NCBI GenBank assembly: GCA_017304125.1
Contig: JAFKLV010000382.1
Coordinates: 1 to 16,650 of the forward strand
Origin: Sphingomonadales bacterium
GTDB lineage: Bacteria; Pseudomonadota; Alphaproteobacteria; Sphingomonadales; Sphingomonadaceae
DNA length: 16,650 bases
Direction: 5' to 3'
Shown: positions 6,945 to 14,089 of the stretch, in pieces
Position numbering within the stretch: the first letter of the stretch is position 1
Layout: each line of letters begins with the position of its first letter
Made by a program: the position numbers and the translations under genes
Notes under the pieces: model-generated
Database searches by the model: none
What the model was told of the DNA's origin: nothing
The model's input: the letters and a program-made list of their open reading frames with translations, nothing else

Positions 6945-8222
6945 ATGCGTTCAGTTGTCGTCTCTTATACTCGCCGTACCCTTACCCGCGCACAGGCTGG
7001 TGATGCCGCTGCACGAAATGTTCAGGGGCTCGGCAGCATCCATAAGGTCGCACGCCTTGCCGTCGACCTGATCCACGACGCGGGCAATGGAAAGCGGGCA
7101 CTCCCGCCGACGATCCATGCCGCGATGGAACGCCGGAACGTGGCGATCGGCAAGCCGCTGTCCGGCATCGCGGGCAGCATGCCCGATGGTAATCCGCAGG
7201 CGATTCGCGACTATCTGCTCGCGCTCGCATCGCCCACAGGAAATGATGATGTACTGCTCTGGGTCGTGAGCGACTGGCTGCAGGACCGGCTCGACGCGCA
7301 TGCCGACGCGCTGGACGACCTCCGCTCTACGCACCCGGACCTGTACAAGGCGCTATTCGCGCCAACACTCCACAAAGCCATCCGGATCTGCAAGCGGACG
7401 AATATCGACCGGTCACGGCTGGCCAGCCTGCTCGCAGACCAGGCCCGGTTCCTGCTGGTGGGCGCTGCCTATGATCGCATCGCCCATGTGCAACAGATGG
7501 CGACCAGTCCTTACGGCCAGCATTTCTCCGGGTTCAACGAATGGAAATTTGCCGGACACGTCCTGCTTGCGACCGTTGCCGAGCCGGCCTTGGTGGTCGA
7601 GCAGATCTATCGGCACGCTACCACGTTCAACGGCGATCATGACGCGGCTCGCAAAGAACTGCTCCCCGACAATAATGCTGGCGCATTCGTGTTCCAGGCC
7701 GCGCTCGAAGCGCACGCAATCATGGTGCACCGGGAGGTACCGCCCGAGCACGTCCAGGCGACGCTCGACAGAACATCCGGTCCCTTGGCAAGGGCAGCGC
7801 GGATTACCAGCCAGGATGTCGCCGACGAGGGGCTTGCGCGATCGAGCATGACCAGCCTGTGGTTCGGACTCGAGCCGAGCGAGCTTGCCACCTATGTGGC
7901 GATCGAACTGTTGAAGGCGCTGGGCGTGGTCGATGCGCTGGTCGAAGCGGCACTCGACGGCAGGACACCCGTCCGGACCGAAAAGACGCTATCGGATAAC
8001 CAGATCACATTCGCCGCAACGCTCCTTCGCGCTGAAGGGAAGTCCGACCGGGAATCGCTCCAACTCGGTCGGACGCGCGGTGCGGAGGGCGGGCTCGATC
8101 CGGGCAATCAGGGCGGTCGTAGGCCGCTCGTATCGTTGACCGCCAAGCTGCGCGATCCCGTCGTTGCCCGATCCGTTGCCATGACCTTCGCGATCGACGC
8201 GAACCGGCTGTTCAAGCCATGA
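6945..8222 (+). CDS. Hypothetical protein, 425 residues, unknown family
   Basis: The long frame starts at the ATG at 6945, directly behind the hairpin that carries the AAAGG ribosome site. The protein looks largely helical, with no signal peptide, no convincing membrane helix, no P-loop and no metal-binding cysteines. Segments that may help a search are DVLLWVVSDWLQDRLDAHADAL, YGQHFSGFNEWKFAGHVLLAT, ELLPDNNAGAFVFQAALEAH and the glycine-rich basic RTRGAEGGLDPGNQGGRRP near the C-terminus. The latter could be a flexible linker or nucleic-acid contact. I do not recognise it. It is followed by the 63-codon ORF and the recombinase on the same strand, so it may be part of the integration module's transcript or an independent cargo gene. 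Confidence 0.7.
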   Translation: MRSVVVSYTRRTLTRAQAGDAAARNVQGLGSIHKVARLAVDLIHDAGNGKRALPPTIHAAMERRNVAIGKPLSGIAGSMPDGNPQAIRDYLLALASPTGNDDVLLWVVSDWLQDRLDAHADALDDLRSTHPDLYKALFAPTLHKAIRICKRTNIDRSRLASLLADQARFLLVGAAYDRIAHVQQMATSPYGQHFSGFNEWKFAGHVLLATVAEPALVVEQIYRHATTFNGDHDAARKELLPDNNAGAFVFQAALEAHAIMVHREVPPEHVQATLDRTSGPLARAARITSQDVADEGLARSSMTSLWFGLEPSELATYVAIELLKALGVVDALVEAALDGRTPVRTEKTLSDNQITFAATLLRAEGKSDRESLQLGRTRGAEGGLDPGNQGGRRPLVSLTAKLRDPVVARSVAMTFAIDANRLFKP

Positions 8223-8280
8223 CAGCCGCGCGCTTCGGGTTACCCAGCTCGCCTGTCCGAATCGGGCCATCTCTTCCGGC

Positions 8281-8472
8281 ATGGAACGGGATGCCACACT
8301 TACATGCCATGCTGCCGGGGCCGATATTTCGGAACCCGCGCGTGTCGTGGTCTGCAACCTTCCAGATGATCTCTGCATCGCGACCGGTGAGCCGGAAATG
8401 CTGCTGGCGGCCCTCGGTGCTGCGTTTGCGGCGCTCTTCGACAATCCGGGTGCGATGCCCGGGCGACAATGA
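8281..8472 (+). CDS. Small ORF (63 aa) leading into the recombinase
   Basis: The ORF reads MERDATLTCHAAGADISEPA and later PDDLCIATGEPEMLLAALGAAFAALFDNPG. Its TGA (8470-8472) overlaps the GAGGTG ribosome site of the recombinase, an arrangement typical of coupled genes, and the second half looks like a real amphipathic helix. Against it, no ribosome site precedes the ATG at 8281, and the frame stays open upstream of it, so the start may be elsewhere. If real, its position suggests a regulator or accessory factor of the recombinase. Confidence 0.4.
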   Translation: MERDATLTCHAAGADISEPARVVVCNLPDDLCIATGEPEMLLAALGAAFAALFDNPGAMPGRQ

Positions 8473-8481
8473 GGTGAATGC

Positions 8482-10161
8482 ATGAAGAAGGCCCCGGAGC
8501 AGGTCGTCGGCTATGTCCGGGTGTCGACCGAGGATCAGGCCGAGCATCGCACCAGCATCGACAGCCAGATCGAGATGATCAGGGCCGATGCCGAGGCGAA
8601 GGGCCAGGACCTTGTCGCGGTGTTCAGCGAACCGGGCGTGTCGGGCCGTGAGGAGGCCCGGCCCGAGTTCAATCGCATGCTCGCTTATGTCGAGGATCCC
8701 GTCAACCGCATCGCTGAAATCAAGATCGTCTCGCTCTCGCGGCTCGCGCGTAATCTCGAGCTTCAGGTGCGTACCTTCGCACGTCTCAAGCGCGCCAGGG
8801 TGCGGCTTGTATCGCTGACGCAGTCGTTCAGCGACGACCCGAGCGGCAACCTCATGCGCAACATGCTCGCCATGTTCGACGAGCACTTCGCGCTGGAGGC
8901 GGCCAAGCACACCAAGCGGACCATGCGCGCCAATGCCATGGAAGGGTTCTTCAACGGCGGTCCGGTGCCGTTCGGCTATGAAAGCCGTACGGTGGAGCGT
9001 CGCGGCAACAAGGAAAAGAAGAAGCTGTTCGTCCGCGAGGACGAGGCCGAAGTCGTGCGGACGATGTTCAGGCTGGCGACGGTCGGCGACAGCAACGGTC
9101 CGCTTGGCGCACGCGGGATCGCCCAATGGCTCCAGCAGCGCGGGTTCACGTTGCGCGGCAGTCCGTTCAACAACAGCAACGTCTCGGGCATCCTGGGCCG
9201 CGAGCATTATACCGGCCACTATATAGACCGCAGGCTAGGCGATGACGGCAAGCCGGAGCCCGAAGAGGCGTGGGTTGAGGTGGTATGTCCCGCGATCATC
9301 GATCGCGCGCAATTCGAGGCGGCAGCCGCGTTCAGGGCAACGCGGGCGCCGAAGGTCACGGCGCCGCGCATCACCACCAGTCCGATCCTGCTGACCTCGG
9401 TCGCGCGTTGCGGTCTCTGCGGCGAAGGACTGACGATCCGTACCGGCAAGAGTGGCCGCTACAGCTATTATGCCTGCGGCGCCAAGGTGAACGGGGCGGC
9501 CGAACGATGCGCGTGCAAGGCGATCCGGCAGGAGGCGCTCGATGGGATCGTCCTGACGGCGCTCGAGGAACGGCTGTTCCAGCCCGATCGCCTGCGCGAC
9601 CTGCTGCAGCACATGCTTGACGCGTCATCCGAGGCCGAAGAGCGTCGATCCCGAGAGTTGACGCAGGCGCGCTCCGCCCGCACTCAGGCCGAGACACGGC
9701 TTCGCAACCTCTATGATCTCGCCGCCGATGGTCATGCGTCGCTCAAGGATCGGACGTTCGCCAATATGCTGGCCGATACACGGTCCCGCATAGCATCGCT
9801 AACCGCGACGATCGACATCCTCGAAGCGCAACTCCGGAGCGGCCATCGCAAGATCACGCCCGAGGTCGTCGATCGGTTCGGGGCGCTTGTGCGCGAGAAG
9901 CTGCGCGGCAACGAACCCGCCTTGCGCCGCGGATATGTCAGGCTGTTCGTATCTCAGGTCGTCCTGGCCCCGCAGGAGATACGAATCACCGGACCAAAAC
10001 AGGCTCTCGCCCGCGCCGTCAGCAGAATATCTGCTGACGGGCAGCTGGTGCCCAGTTTTGACCGGGAATGGTGCGGTCGAGAAGACTCGAACTTCCACGT
10101 CCTTTCGGACACAACGACCTCAACGTTGCGCGTCTACCAATTCCGCCACGACCGCACGTGA
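8482..10161 (+). CDS. Large serine recombinase (site-specific integrase of the element)
   Basis: The 559-residue protein has the full large serine recombinase layout. The resolvase domain (about 8-150) has catalytic S15 in GYVRVSTEDQ and SRLARN (86-91) with the conserved arginines. The recombinase domain (about 155-285) contains GPVPFGY and SNVSGILGREHYTG. A zinc ribbon (C310, C313, C332 and C343 or C345) follows, then a coiled coil (about 375-455). GAGGTG lies a few bases before the ATG. These enzymes integrate and excise phages and genomic islands through att sites using a serine-DNA intermediate. The last 30 residues (530-559, from W530) are encoded antisense to the tRNA-Leu gene, and the stop at 10159 lies just beyond it. 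The tail is therefore host sequence acquired on integration, probably dispensable, and marks the insertion point. Confidence 0.92.
   Translation: MKKAPEQVVGYVRVSTEDQAEHRTSIDSQIEMIRADAEAKGQDLVAVFSEPGVSGREEARPEFNRMLAYVEDPVNRIAEIKIVSLSRLARNLELQVRTFARLKRARVRLVSLTQSFSDDPSGNLMRNMLAMFDEHFALEAAKHTKRTMRANAMEGFFNGGPVPFGYESRTVERRGNKEKKKLFVREDEAEVVRTMFRLATVGDSNGPLGARGIAQWLQQRGFTLRGSPFNNSNVSGILGREHYTGHYIDRRLGDDGKPEPEEAWVEVVCPAIIDRAQFEAAAAFRATRAPKVTAPRITTSPILLTSVARCGLCGEGLTIRTGKSGRYSYYACGAKVNGAAERCACKAIRQEALDGIVLTALEERLFQPDRLRDLLQHMLDASSEAEERRSRELTQARSARTQAETRLRNLYDLAADGHASLKDRTFANMLADTRSRIASLTATIDILEAQLRSGHRKITPEVVDRFGALVREKLRGNEPALRRGYVRLFVSQVVLAPQEIRITGPKQALARAVSRISADGQLVPSFDREWCGREDSNFHVLSDTTTSTLRVYQFRHDRT
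10020..10036. repeat. Inverted repeat CAGCAGA-ATA-TCTGCTG near the integration junction
   Basis: Perfect 7-bp arms with a 3-base centre lie inside the recombinase 3' end, 33 bases from the tRNA 3' end. The same arms with a 5-base centre recur at 5991-6009. It may be a protein binding site near the attachment site or a coincidence of coding sequence. Confidence 0.4.
10069..10155 (-). tRNA. tRNA-Leu(GAG)
   Basis: An 87-base class II tRNA including encoded CCA (10071-10069). The acceptor stem is GCGGTCG (10155-10149) pairing with CGACCGC. It has a D arm with GGTAGAC, anticodon stem CAACG/CGTTG around loop TTGAGGT giving anticodon GAG, a long variable arm with stem GTCC/GGAC typical of leucine tRNAs, and a T arm with TTCGAGT. 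All stems pair with at most a G-T. It decodes CUC and CUU leucine codons. Its 3' end faces the recombinase and the element, so the gene has been reconstituted by or preserved through integration. Confidence 0.95.
10069..10161. other. Probable right attachment site / element-chromosome boundary
   Basis: The recombinase frame enters the 3' end of tRNA-Leu at 10069 and continues through the whole gene in antisense, ending at 10161. Integrase-encoding elements commonly integrate in tRNA 3' ends with the integrase gene next to the att site. To the right the genes are core functions with even higher GC; to the left they are accessory. The exact core and the partner att copy are not visible in this window. 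Confidence 0.5.
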
Positions 10162-10248
10162 TATCTACCGGGCGGGCCCGGCGATTGGCAGGACGGCGCC
10201 CCTAGCAAAGCCCTAAGGGGCTGGCAATGCCCCACCGCACAATTTGAT

Positions 10249-10264
10249 CAAACGGCGGCGTTTG
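10249..10264 (-). terminator. Hairpin just after the zinc-ribbon gene (terminator candidate)
   Basis: CAAACG and CGTTTG arms (10249-10254, 10259-10264) around GCGG form a perfect 6-bp stem three bases beyond the TAG at 10268-10270. On the minus strand the stem ends in TTTG and continues ATCAAATTG, so the T tract is weak. It may separate this gene from the downstream tRNA-Leu. Confidence 0.4.
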
Positions 10265-10267
10265 TGC

Positions 10268-10996
10268 CTATTTTGCGCTCTCGCCGACGAAGCTCAGCTC
10301 GAGCCGCTTCGAATTGGCCGGCACGTCGAGCTTGGCCGAATTGAAGTCGATCGATCCCTTCGGCCCGAGCGAGCGCTGCTGCGGGGTGATCGTCCAGCTG
10401 AACACGATCCGGCCCTTCGCATCGCGCAGGTCGGCACGGATATCGGGGACGCGCTGGCGCGTGTCGGACGGGTTGAGCACCTTGCCCGAGATCGCGAACA
10501 ATTCGCTGCCATTGGCCATTTCGCGCCGCTCGATCGGATTGTCGACCAGCCGCAACGGCGATTCGCCGGGACCGAACGACAGGCCGAGCTGCTGCGCGAG
10601 CCCCGGTGCGCTCATCCAGATGATCGCCGCCACCGCGACGAGCATCAGCACGCCAGCAGCGACTGCCGCGATCGTCCAGCGGCGCGATTGATCACGACGC
10701 GGGCGGAACGGCGGGCGATGCGCGAAGGCATCGTAATCGGGCGCTGCCACCGGGGAGGCGGCGGGAGCTTCCGCTGGCGGCTGGATCGCTGCGAGCGGGG
10801 CGGGGGGTGGCGGCGCGGCCGCTGGCGCCGCCGGAGCGGCGGCCGGCGGTGCCTGTGCTTCGTCGATCGCCTGCGCGCTCGGTTCCTGGAACCAGCTATG
10901 GCGACAATTGGCGCAGCGCACGACGCGGCCCGTCAGCCCGATCGCGCTGTCGGGCACCAGATAGCGGGTGCGGCATTCGGGGCATTCGAGGATCAT
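10268..10996 (-). CDS. MJ0042-type zinc-ribbon / DUF3426-like membrane protein
   Basis: This 242-residue protein has an N-terminal zinc ribbon with C5-x2-C8 and C28-x2-C31 (ILECPECRTRYLVPDSAI, then VRCANCRHSWFQEP), the MJ0042 type. A long Pro/Ala linker (about 47-85) follows, then one transmembrane helix (about 107-128, RWTIAAVAAGVLMLVAVAAIIWM). The C-terminal domain (about 140-242) has FAISGKVLNPSDTRQRVPDIRADLRD, in the style of DUF3426. Topology would put the zinc ribbon in the cytoplasm and the C-terminal domain in the periplasm. The molecular function is unknown. It is divergent from ftsE, an arrangement common in sphingomonads as I recall, which suggests an envelope or division link by context only. 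Confidence 0.85.
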   Translation of the reverse strand: MILECPECRTRYLVPDSAIGLTGRVVRCANCRHSWFQEPSAQAIDEAQAPPAAAPAAPAAAPPPPAPLAAIQPPAEAPAASPVAAPDYDAFAHRPPFRPRRDQSRRWTIAAVAAGVLMLVAVAAIIWMSAPGLAQQLGLSFGPGESPLRLVDNPIERREMANGSELFAISGKVLNPSDTRQRVPDIRADLRDAKGRIVFSWTITPQQRSLGPKGSIDFNSAKLDVPANSKRLELSFVGESAK

Positions 10997-11154
10997 GTCG
11001 CGACAACCGCTTGCGCTAGGCTTGAATCCGTGAATCTAAACACGCTCAATGCGTCGCTGGCAAGCAGTGAGTGTCAGTAACGCGGCCTTGAAGCGATGGC
11101 CCGCGTCGTGCGATGGCGGCTTGGGCATGGGGTGAGGGCGAAACGGCGCCGACT

Positions 11155-11862
11155 ATGGCGAATATCGTGCAGTTCGAGAATGTGGGGCTGCGTTATGGCA
11201 CCGGGCAGGAGACGCTGTCCGACATCAGCTTCACGCTGGCGAGTGGCGCTTTCTACTTTCTCACCGGGGCGAGCGGCGCGGGCAAGACCTCGCTGCTGCG
11301 CCTGCTCTATCTTGCGCAGCGCCCGAGCCGCGGGATCATCCGGCTGTTCGGCGAGGATGCGGTGACGATGCCGCGCAGCCGCCTGCCCGGATTCCGCCGC
11401 CGCATCGGCGTGGTGTTCCAGGATTTCCGGCTGATCCCGCATCTGTCGATCGCCGACAATATCGCTTTGCCGCTGCGCGTCGCGGGCGTGCCCGAGGCGG
11501 ATGTCGCCGGGCCGGTGAGCGAGATGCTCGCCTGGGTCGGGCTGGGCGATCGTGGCGGCGCGCGCCCGGCGACGCTGTCGGGCGGCGAGCAGCAGCGCGT
11601 CGCGATCGCGCGCGCGGTGATCGGGCGGCCGGAGATTCTGGTGGCGGACGAGCCGACCGGCAACGTCGACCCCGAAATGGCCGAGCGGCTGTTGCTGCTG
11701 TTCGATTCGCTCAACCGGCTGGGGACGACCGTGCTGGTCGCGACGCACGATCTGCATCTGCTCAACCGCGTGAGCGAGGCGCAGATGATGCGGCTCGATC
11801 GCGGGCGGCTGCAGGATCCGACCGGGATGCTGCGCCATCCCCCGGCGCGGCGCGACGGATGA
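11155..11862 (+). CDS. ftsE: Cell division ATP-binding protein FtsE
   Basis: A 235-residue ABC ATPase. Walker A is GASGAGKTS (38-46), the Q-loop is VVFQDFRLIPHLS, the signature LSGGEQQRVAIARA, Walker B ILVADEPTGNVD and the H-loop VATHDLHLL. FtsE pairs with the membrane subunit FtsX and powers activation of periplasmic peptidoglycan hydrolases during division; it does not import a solute. I chose the ATG at 11155 (MANIVQFENVGLRYG), which matches usual FtsE N-termini, over an in-frame ATG at 11113 that adds 14 odd residues. Neither has a strong ribosome site. It is first in a four-gene operon and overlaps ftsX by ATGA. Confidence 0.95.
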   Translation: MANIVQFENVGLRYGTGQETLSDISFTLASGAFYFLTGASGAGKTSLLRLLYLAQRPSRGIIRLFGEDAVTMPRSRLPGFRRRIGVVFQDFRLIPHLSIADNIALPLRVAGVPEADVAGPVSEMLAWVGLGDRGGARPATLSGGEQQRVAIARAVIGRPEILVADEPTGNVDPEMAERLLLLFDSLNRLGTTVLVATHDLHLLNRVSEAQMMRLDRGRLQDPTGMLRHPPARRDG

Positions 11863-12737
11863 TGGTGCGCTCCACCGCCCGGCTGCTCGACAATGCGCGT
11901 GACGGGCGCGCGATGAGCTATGTGATCGCGATCATGCTGTTTCTCACCGTGCTCGCGGCCGCGATGGGGCTGGCAACGCGCAATGCGGCGGATTCGCTCG
12001 AGCGCGCGATCGCCGGGCGGCTGACGGTGCAGTTGACCAGCGGCGCGCCCGAGCTGCGCGCGGCGCTGGCGGGGCGGCTGGCGGCGCGGCTGCGCGCGAC
12101 GCCGGGGGTGACGCGGGTCGCCCCGGTCAGCCGCGAAGCGCTCGCCGATCTGCTGCGGCCGTGGCTGGGCGCGGAGGCCAATGACGCCGATCTGCCGCTG
12201 CCGGCGATGATCGATGTCGATCTGGCCGATACCGCGCCCGTGACGCTCGCGCGGGTCACCGCGGCGGTGCGCGGGATCGCGCCCGCGGCGCGAATCGACG
12301 CGCATGCCAGCTGGATGGCCTCGGTTGCCGGGATGCTGTCGTTCGCGACCTGGCTCGGCGCGGGGCTGGTCGCATTGATGGCGACCGCGACCGCGACGGT
12401 GGTGGTGGTGGCGGCGCGTGCCGGGCTCGACGCGCATCGCGCGACGATCGAGGTGATGCACATGCTCGGCGCGACCGATGTGCAGATCGCACGGCTGTTC
12501 CAGCGCCGTATCGCGCGCGACGCCCTGGTCGGCGGCCTGGCCGGCGGCGCGGCGGCGCTGGTGACGGTGGCGCTGATCGGGATGCGGGCGTCGGGGCTTG
12601 GCTCCGAATTGCTTGGCGGCGCGGGGCTGGGGGCAGGGGCGTGGGTGATGCTTGCGCTGCTGCCGTTCGTCTTCGCGCTGCTGGCGATGCTCGCGGCGCG
12701 GGTGGCGGTGACGCGGGCGTTGGGGCGCACCTTATGA
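11859..12737 (+). CDS. ftsX: Cell division protein FtsX
   Basis: This 292-residue membrane protein begins at the ATG overlapping the ftsE stop (ATGA, 11859-11862); a second ATG directly follows. The layout fits FtsX: a cytoplasmic N-terminus, a first helix (about 20-42, SYVIAIMLFLTVLAAAMGLA), a periplasmic loop (about 45-155) that would contact division partners, then three helices (about 160-190, 228-250 and 258-285). RATIEVMHMLGATDVQIARLFQRRI before the third helix is the FtsE-coupling region typical of the family. It is Ala-rich and diverged in the periplasmic part, as usual in sphingomonads. Confidence 0.92.
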   Translation: MMVRSTARLLDNARDGRAMSYVIAIMLFLTVLAAAMGLATRNAADSLERAIAGRLTVQLTSGAPELRAALAGRLAARLRATPGVTRVAPVSREALADLLRPWLGAEANDADLPLPAMIDVDLADTAPVTLARVTAAVRGIAPAARIDAHASWMASVAGMLSFATWLGAGLVALMATATATVVVVAARAGLDAHRATIEVMHMLGATDVQIARLFQRRIARDALVGGLAGGAAALVTVALIGMRASGLGSELLGGAGLGAGAWVMLALLPFVFALLAMLAARVAVTRALGRTL

Positions 12738-13267
12738 TCAGCCGGCTGCTCGGATTGATCGCGGTGGTCTGGGGGCTGGGCTTTGCCGCCTTCATGCTGC
12801 TGCTCGCGCAGCCGTCGGACGTCGCGCGGACCGACGCGATCGTCGTCCCCACCGGCGGGGCGGGGCGGATCGCGCGCGGGCTGGCGCTGATCGAGGAAAA
12901 GCGCGCGACGCGCATGCTGGTGACCGGGGTGGCGCCGGGGGTGAGCAAGATCGACCTTGCCGATGCCTTCGGCCATGCCGCGGCGATCAATTGCTGCGTC
13001 GATCTCGGGCGGGAGGCGGTGGACACGCGCTCCAATGCCGAGGAGACCGCCGGCTGGGTGCGCCAGCATCATTATCGCTCGGTGCGGCTGGTGACCTCCG
13101 ACTGGCATATGGCGCGTGCGCGGATGGAATTGCATGCCGCGCTCGACGATGATGCGATCATCGTCCGCGATGGCGTGCCGACCGAACCACGACTGAGGCA
13201 ATTGGTGAACGAATATAATAAGTTGATCTTGCGTCGCATCGTGCTGTGGCTCGGGATCGGCAAATGA
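12734..13267 (+). CDS. YdcF/SanA family (DUF218) envelope protein
   Basis: The start at 12734 overlaps the ftsX stop by ATGA and gives 177 residues; a longer in-frame start inside ftsX (12641) is unlikely. An N-terminal hydrophobic helix (ISRLLGLIAVVWGLGFAAFMLLL) acts as an anchor or uncleaved signal. The DUF218 core has DAIVVPTGGAGRIARGLALI, MLVTGV, then NAEETAGW and VRLVTSDWHMARARME, the typical conserved blocks. Family members (ElyC, SanA, YdcF) are linked to envelope and peptidoglycan-precursor metabolism, but the reaction is unsettled. The operon place with ftsEX and plsC agrees with an envelope role. Confidence 0.85.
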   Translation: MISRLLGLIAVVWGLGFAAFMLLLAQPSDVARTDAIVVPTGGAGRIARGLALIEEKRATRMLVTGVAPGVSKIDLADAFGHAAAINCCVDLGREAVDTRSNAEETAGWVRQHHYRSVRLVTSDWHMARARMELHAALDDDAIIVRDGVPTEPRLRQLVNEYNKLILRRIVLWLGIGK

Positions 13268-13950
13268 CCGACTGGCTGCGCACGATCGCGTTTCGCGCAT
13301 TCTTCTACACCGCCTCGGTGCCGATCCTGCTGCTCGTGCCGTTCGTCGCGCTCGCCGGGCAGCCGGTGATGATCCGCTATGCGCATCTGTGGGCGAGGGT
13401 CCACCGCTGGGCGATGCGCGCGATCCTCGGCATCGAAAGCCGGGTAGAGGGGACGGTGCCGCAGGGGCAGTTCCTCTACGCGGCCAAGCATCAGGCGATG
13501 TACGAGACGGTTGAGCTGCAGCTGATCCTCGGCGGGCCGGCGATGGTGCTCAAGCGCGAGCTGATGCGCATTCCGATCTGGGGCTGGGCGACCAGACTCT
13601 ACGGGTCGATCGTGGTCGATCGCGACGCGTCGAGCAAAGCGTTGCGCCAGCTGATGCGCGACGGGGCGGCGGCCAAGGCCTCGGGCCGGTCGGTGATCGT
13701 CTATCCCGAAGGGACGCGGGTCGTGCCGGGCGCGCAGCCGCCGCTGCGCTCGGGGTTCGCCGGGCTGTACAAGGCGCTCGACCTGCCGGTGGTGCCGATC
13801 GCCACCGACAGCGGGCGGCTGCTGCCCAAGAAGGGCGCCAAGCATCCGGGGGTGGTGACCTTCCGCATCGGCGCACCGATTCCCGCCGGCCTGCCGCGCC
13901 GCGAGGCGGAGCAGCAGGTGTGGGAAGCGATCAACGCGCTGGAGCGATAG
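13264..13950 (+). CDS. plsC: 1-acyl-sn-glycerol-3-phosphate acyltransferase (PlsC family)
   Basis: This 228-residue protein starts at the ATG overlapping the previous stop (ATGA at 13264-13267). After an N-terminal membrane helix (about 14-36) it carries the acyltransferase motifs: AAKHQAMYET, the alphaproteobacterial form of the catalytic H-x4-acid block; a middle block LMRIPIWGWATRLYGSIVVDRD; VIVYPEGTR, which binds the glycerophosphate; and LPVVPIATDSG. It transfers an acyl chain to lysophosphatidic acid, giving phosphatidic acid for phospholipid synthesis at the inner membrane. Last gene of the ftsE operon. Confidence 0.9.
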   Translation: MTDWLRTIAFRAFFYTASVPILLLVPFVALAGQPVMIRYAHLWARVHRWAMRAILGIESRVEGTVPQGQFLYAAKHQAMYETVELQLILGGPAMVLKRELMRIPIWGWATRLYGSIVVDRDASSKALRQLMRDGAAAKASGRSVIVYPEGTRVVPGAQPPLRSGFAGLYKALDLPVVPIATDSGRLLPKKGAKHPGVVTFRIGAPIPAGLPRREAEQQVWEAINALER

Positions 13951-13973
13951 AAAACGCGCCCGCCCCAAAGTGA

Positions 13974-14084
13974 CTCCCCTCCCTCGTGAAGGGAGGGGCT
14001 GGAGGTGGGTGGGTATGAGGCGCGCGGACCGGTCCCCCTCGGGCCAACCCACCCCCGACCCCTCCCTCGTTCAACGGAGGGGAG
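13974..14084. repeat. Large palindromic repeat between convergent plsC and tyrA
   Basis: The two ends are imperfect inverted copies. The left end has CCCCTCCCT-CGTGA-AGGGAGGGG (13976-13998), a perfect 9-bp hairpin, followed by GGTGGGTGGG. The right end has CCAACCCACCCCCGACC followed by CCCCTCC (14059-14065) and GGAGGGG (14076-14082). Each end folds alone and the whole folds as one long cruciform. Repeats of this kind are scattered between genes in sphingomonads as I recall. Sitting between converging genes, it probably also stops transcription in both directions. Confidence 0.7.
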
Positions 14085-14089
14085 AAGAG

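Noticed and set aside
8212..9219. 335-codon minus-strand ORF opposite the recombinase
   Set aside because: Antisense to the catalytic domain of a clear serine recombinase; His/Arg/Glu-rich shadow sequence.
11307..13300. Long minus-strand ORFs (384 and 460 codons) opposite ftsE, ftsX and the YdcF-like gene
   Set aside because: Shadows in very GC-rich DNA; the plus strand holds three recognised genes with ATGA overlaps.
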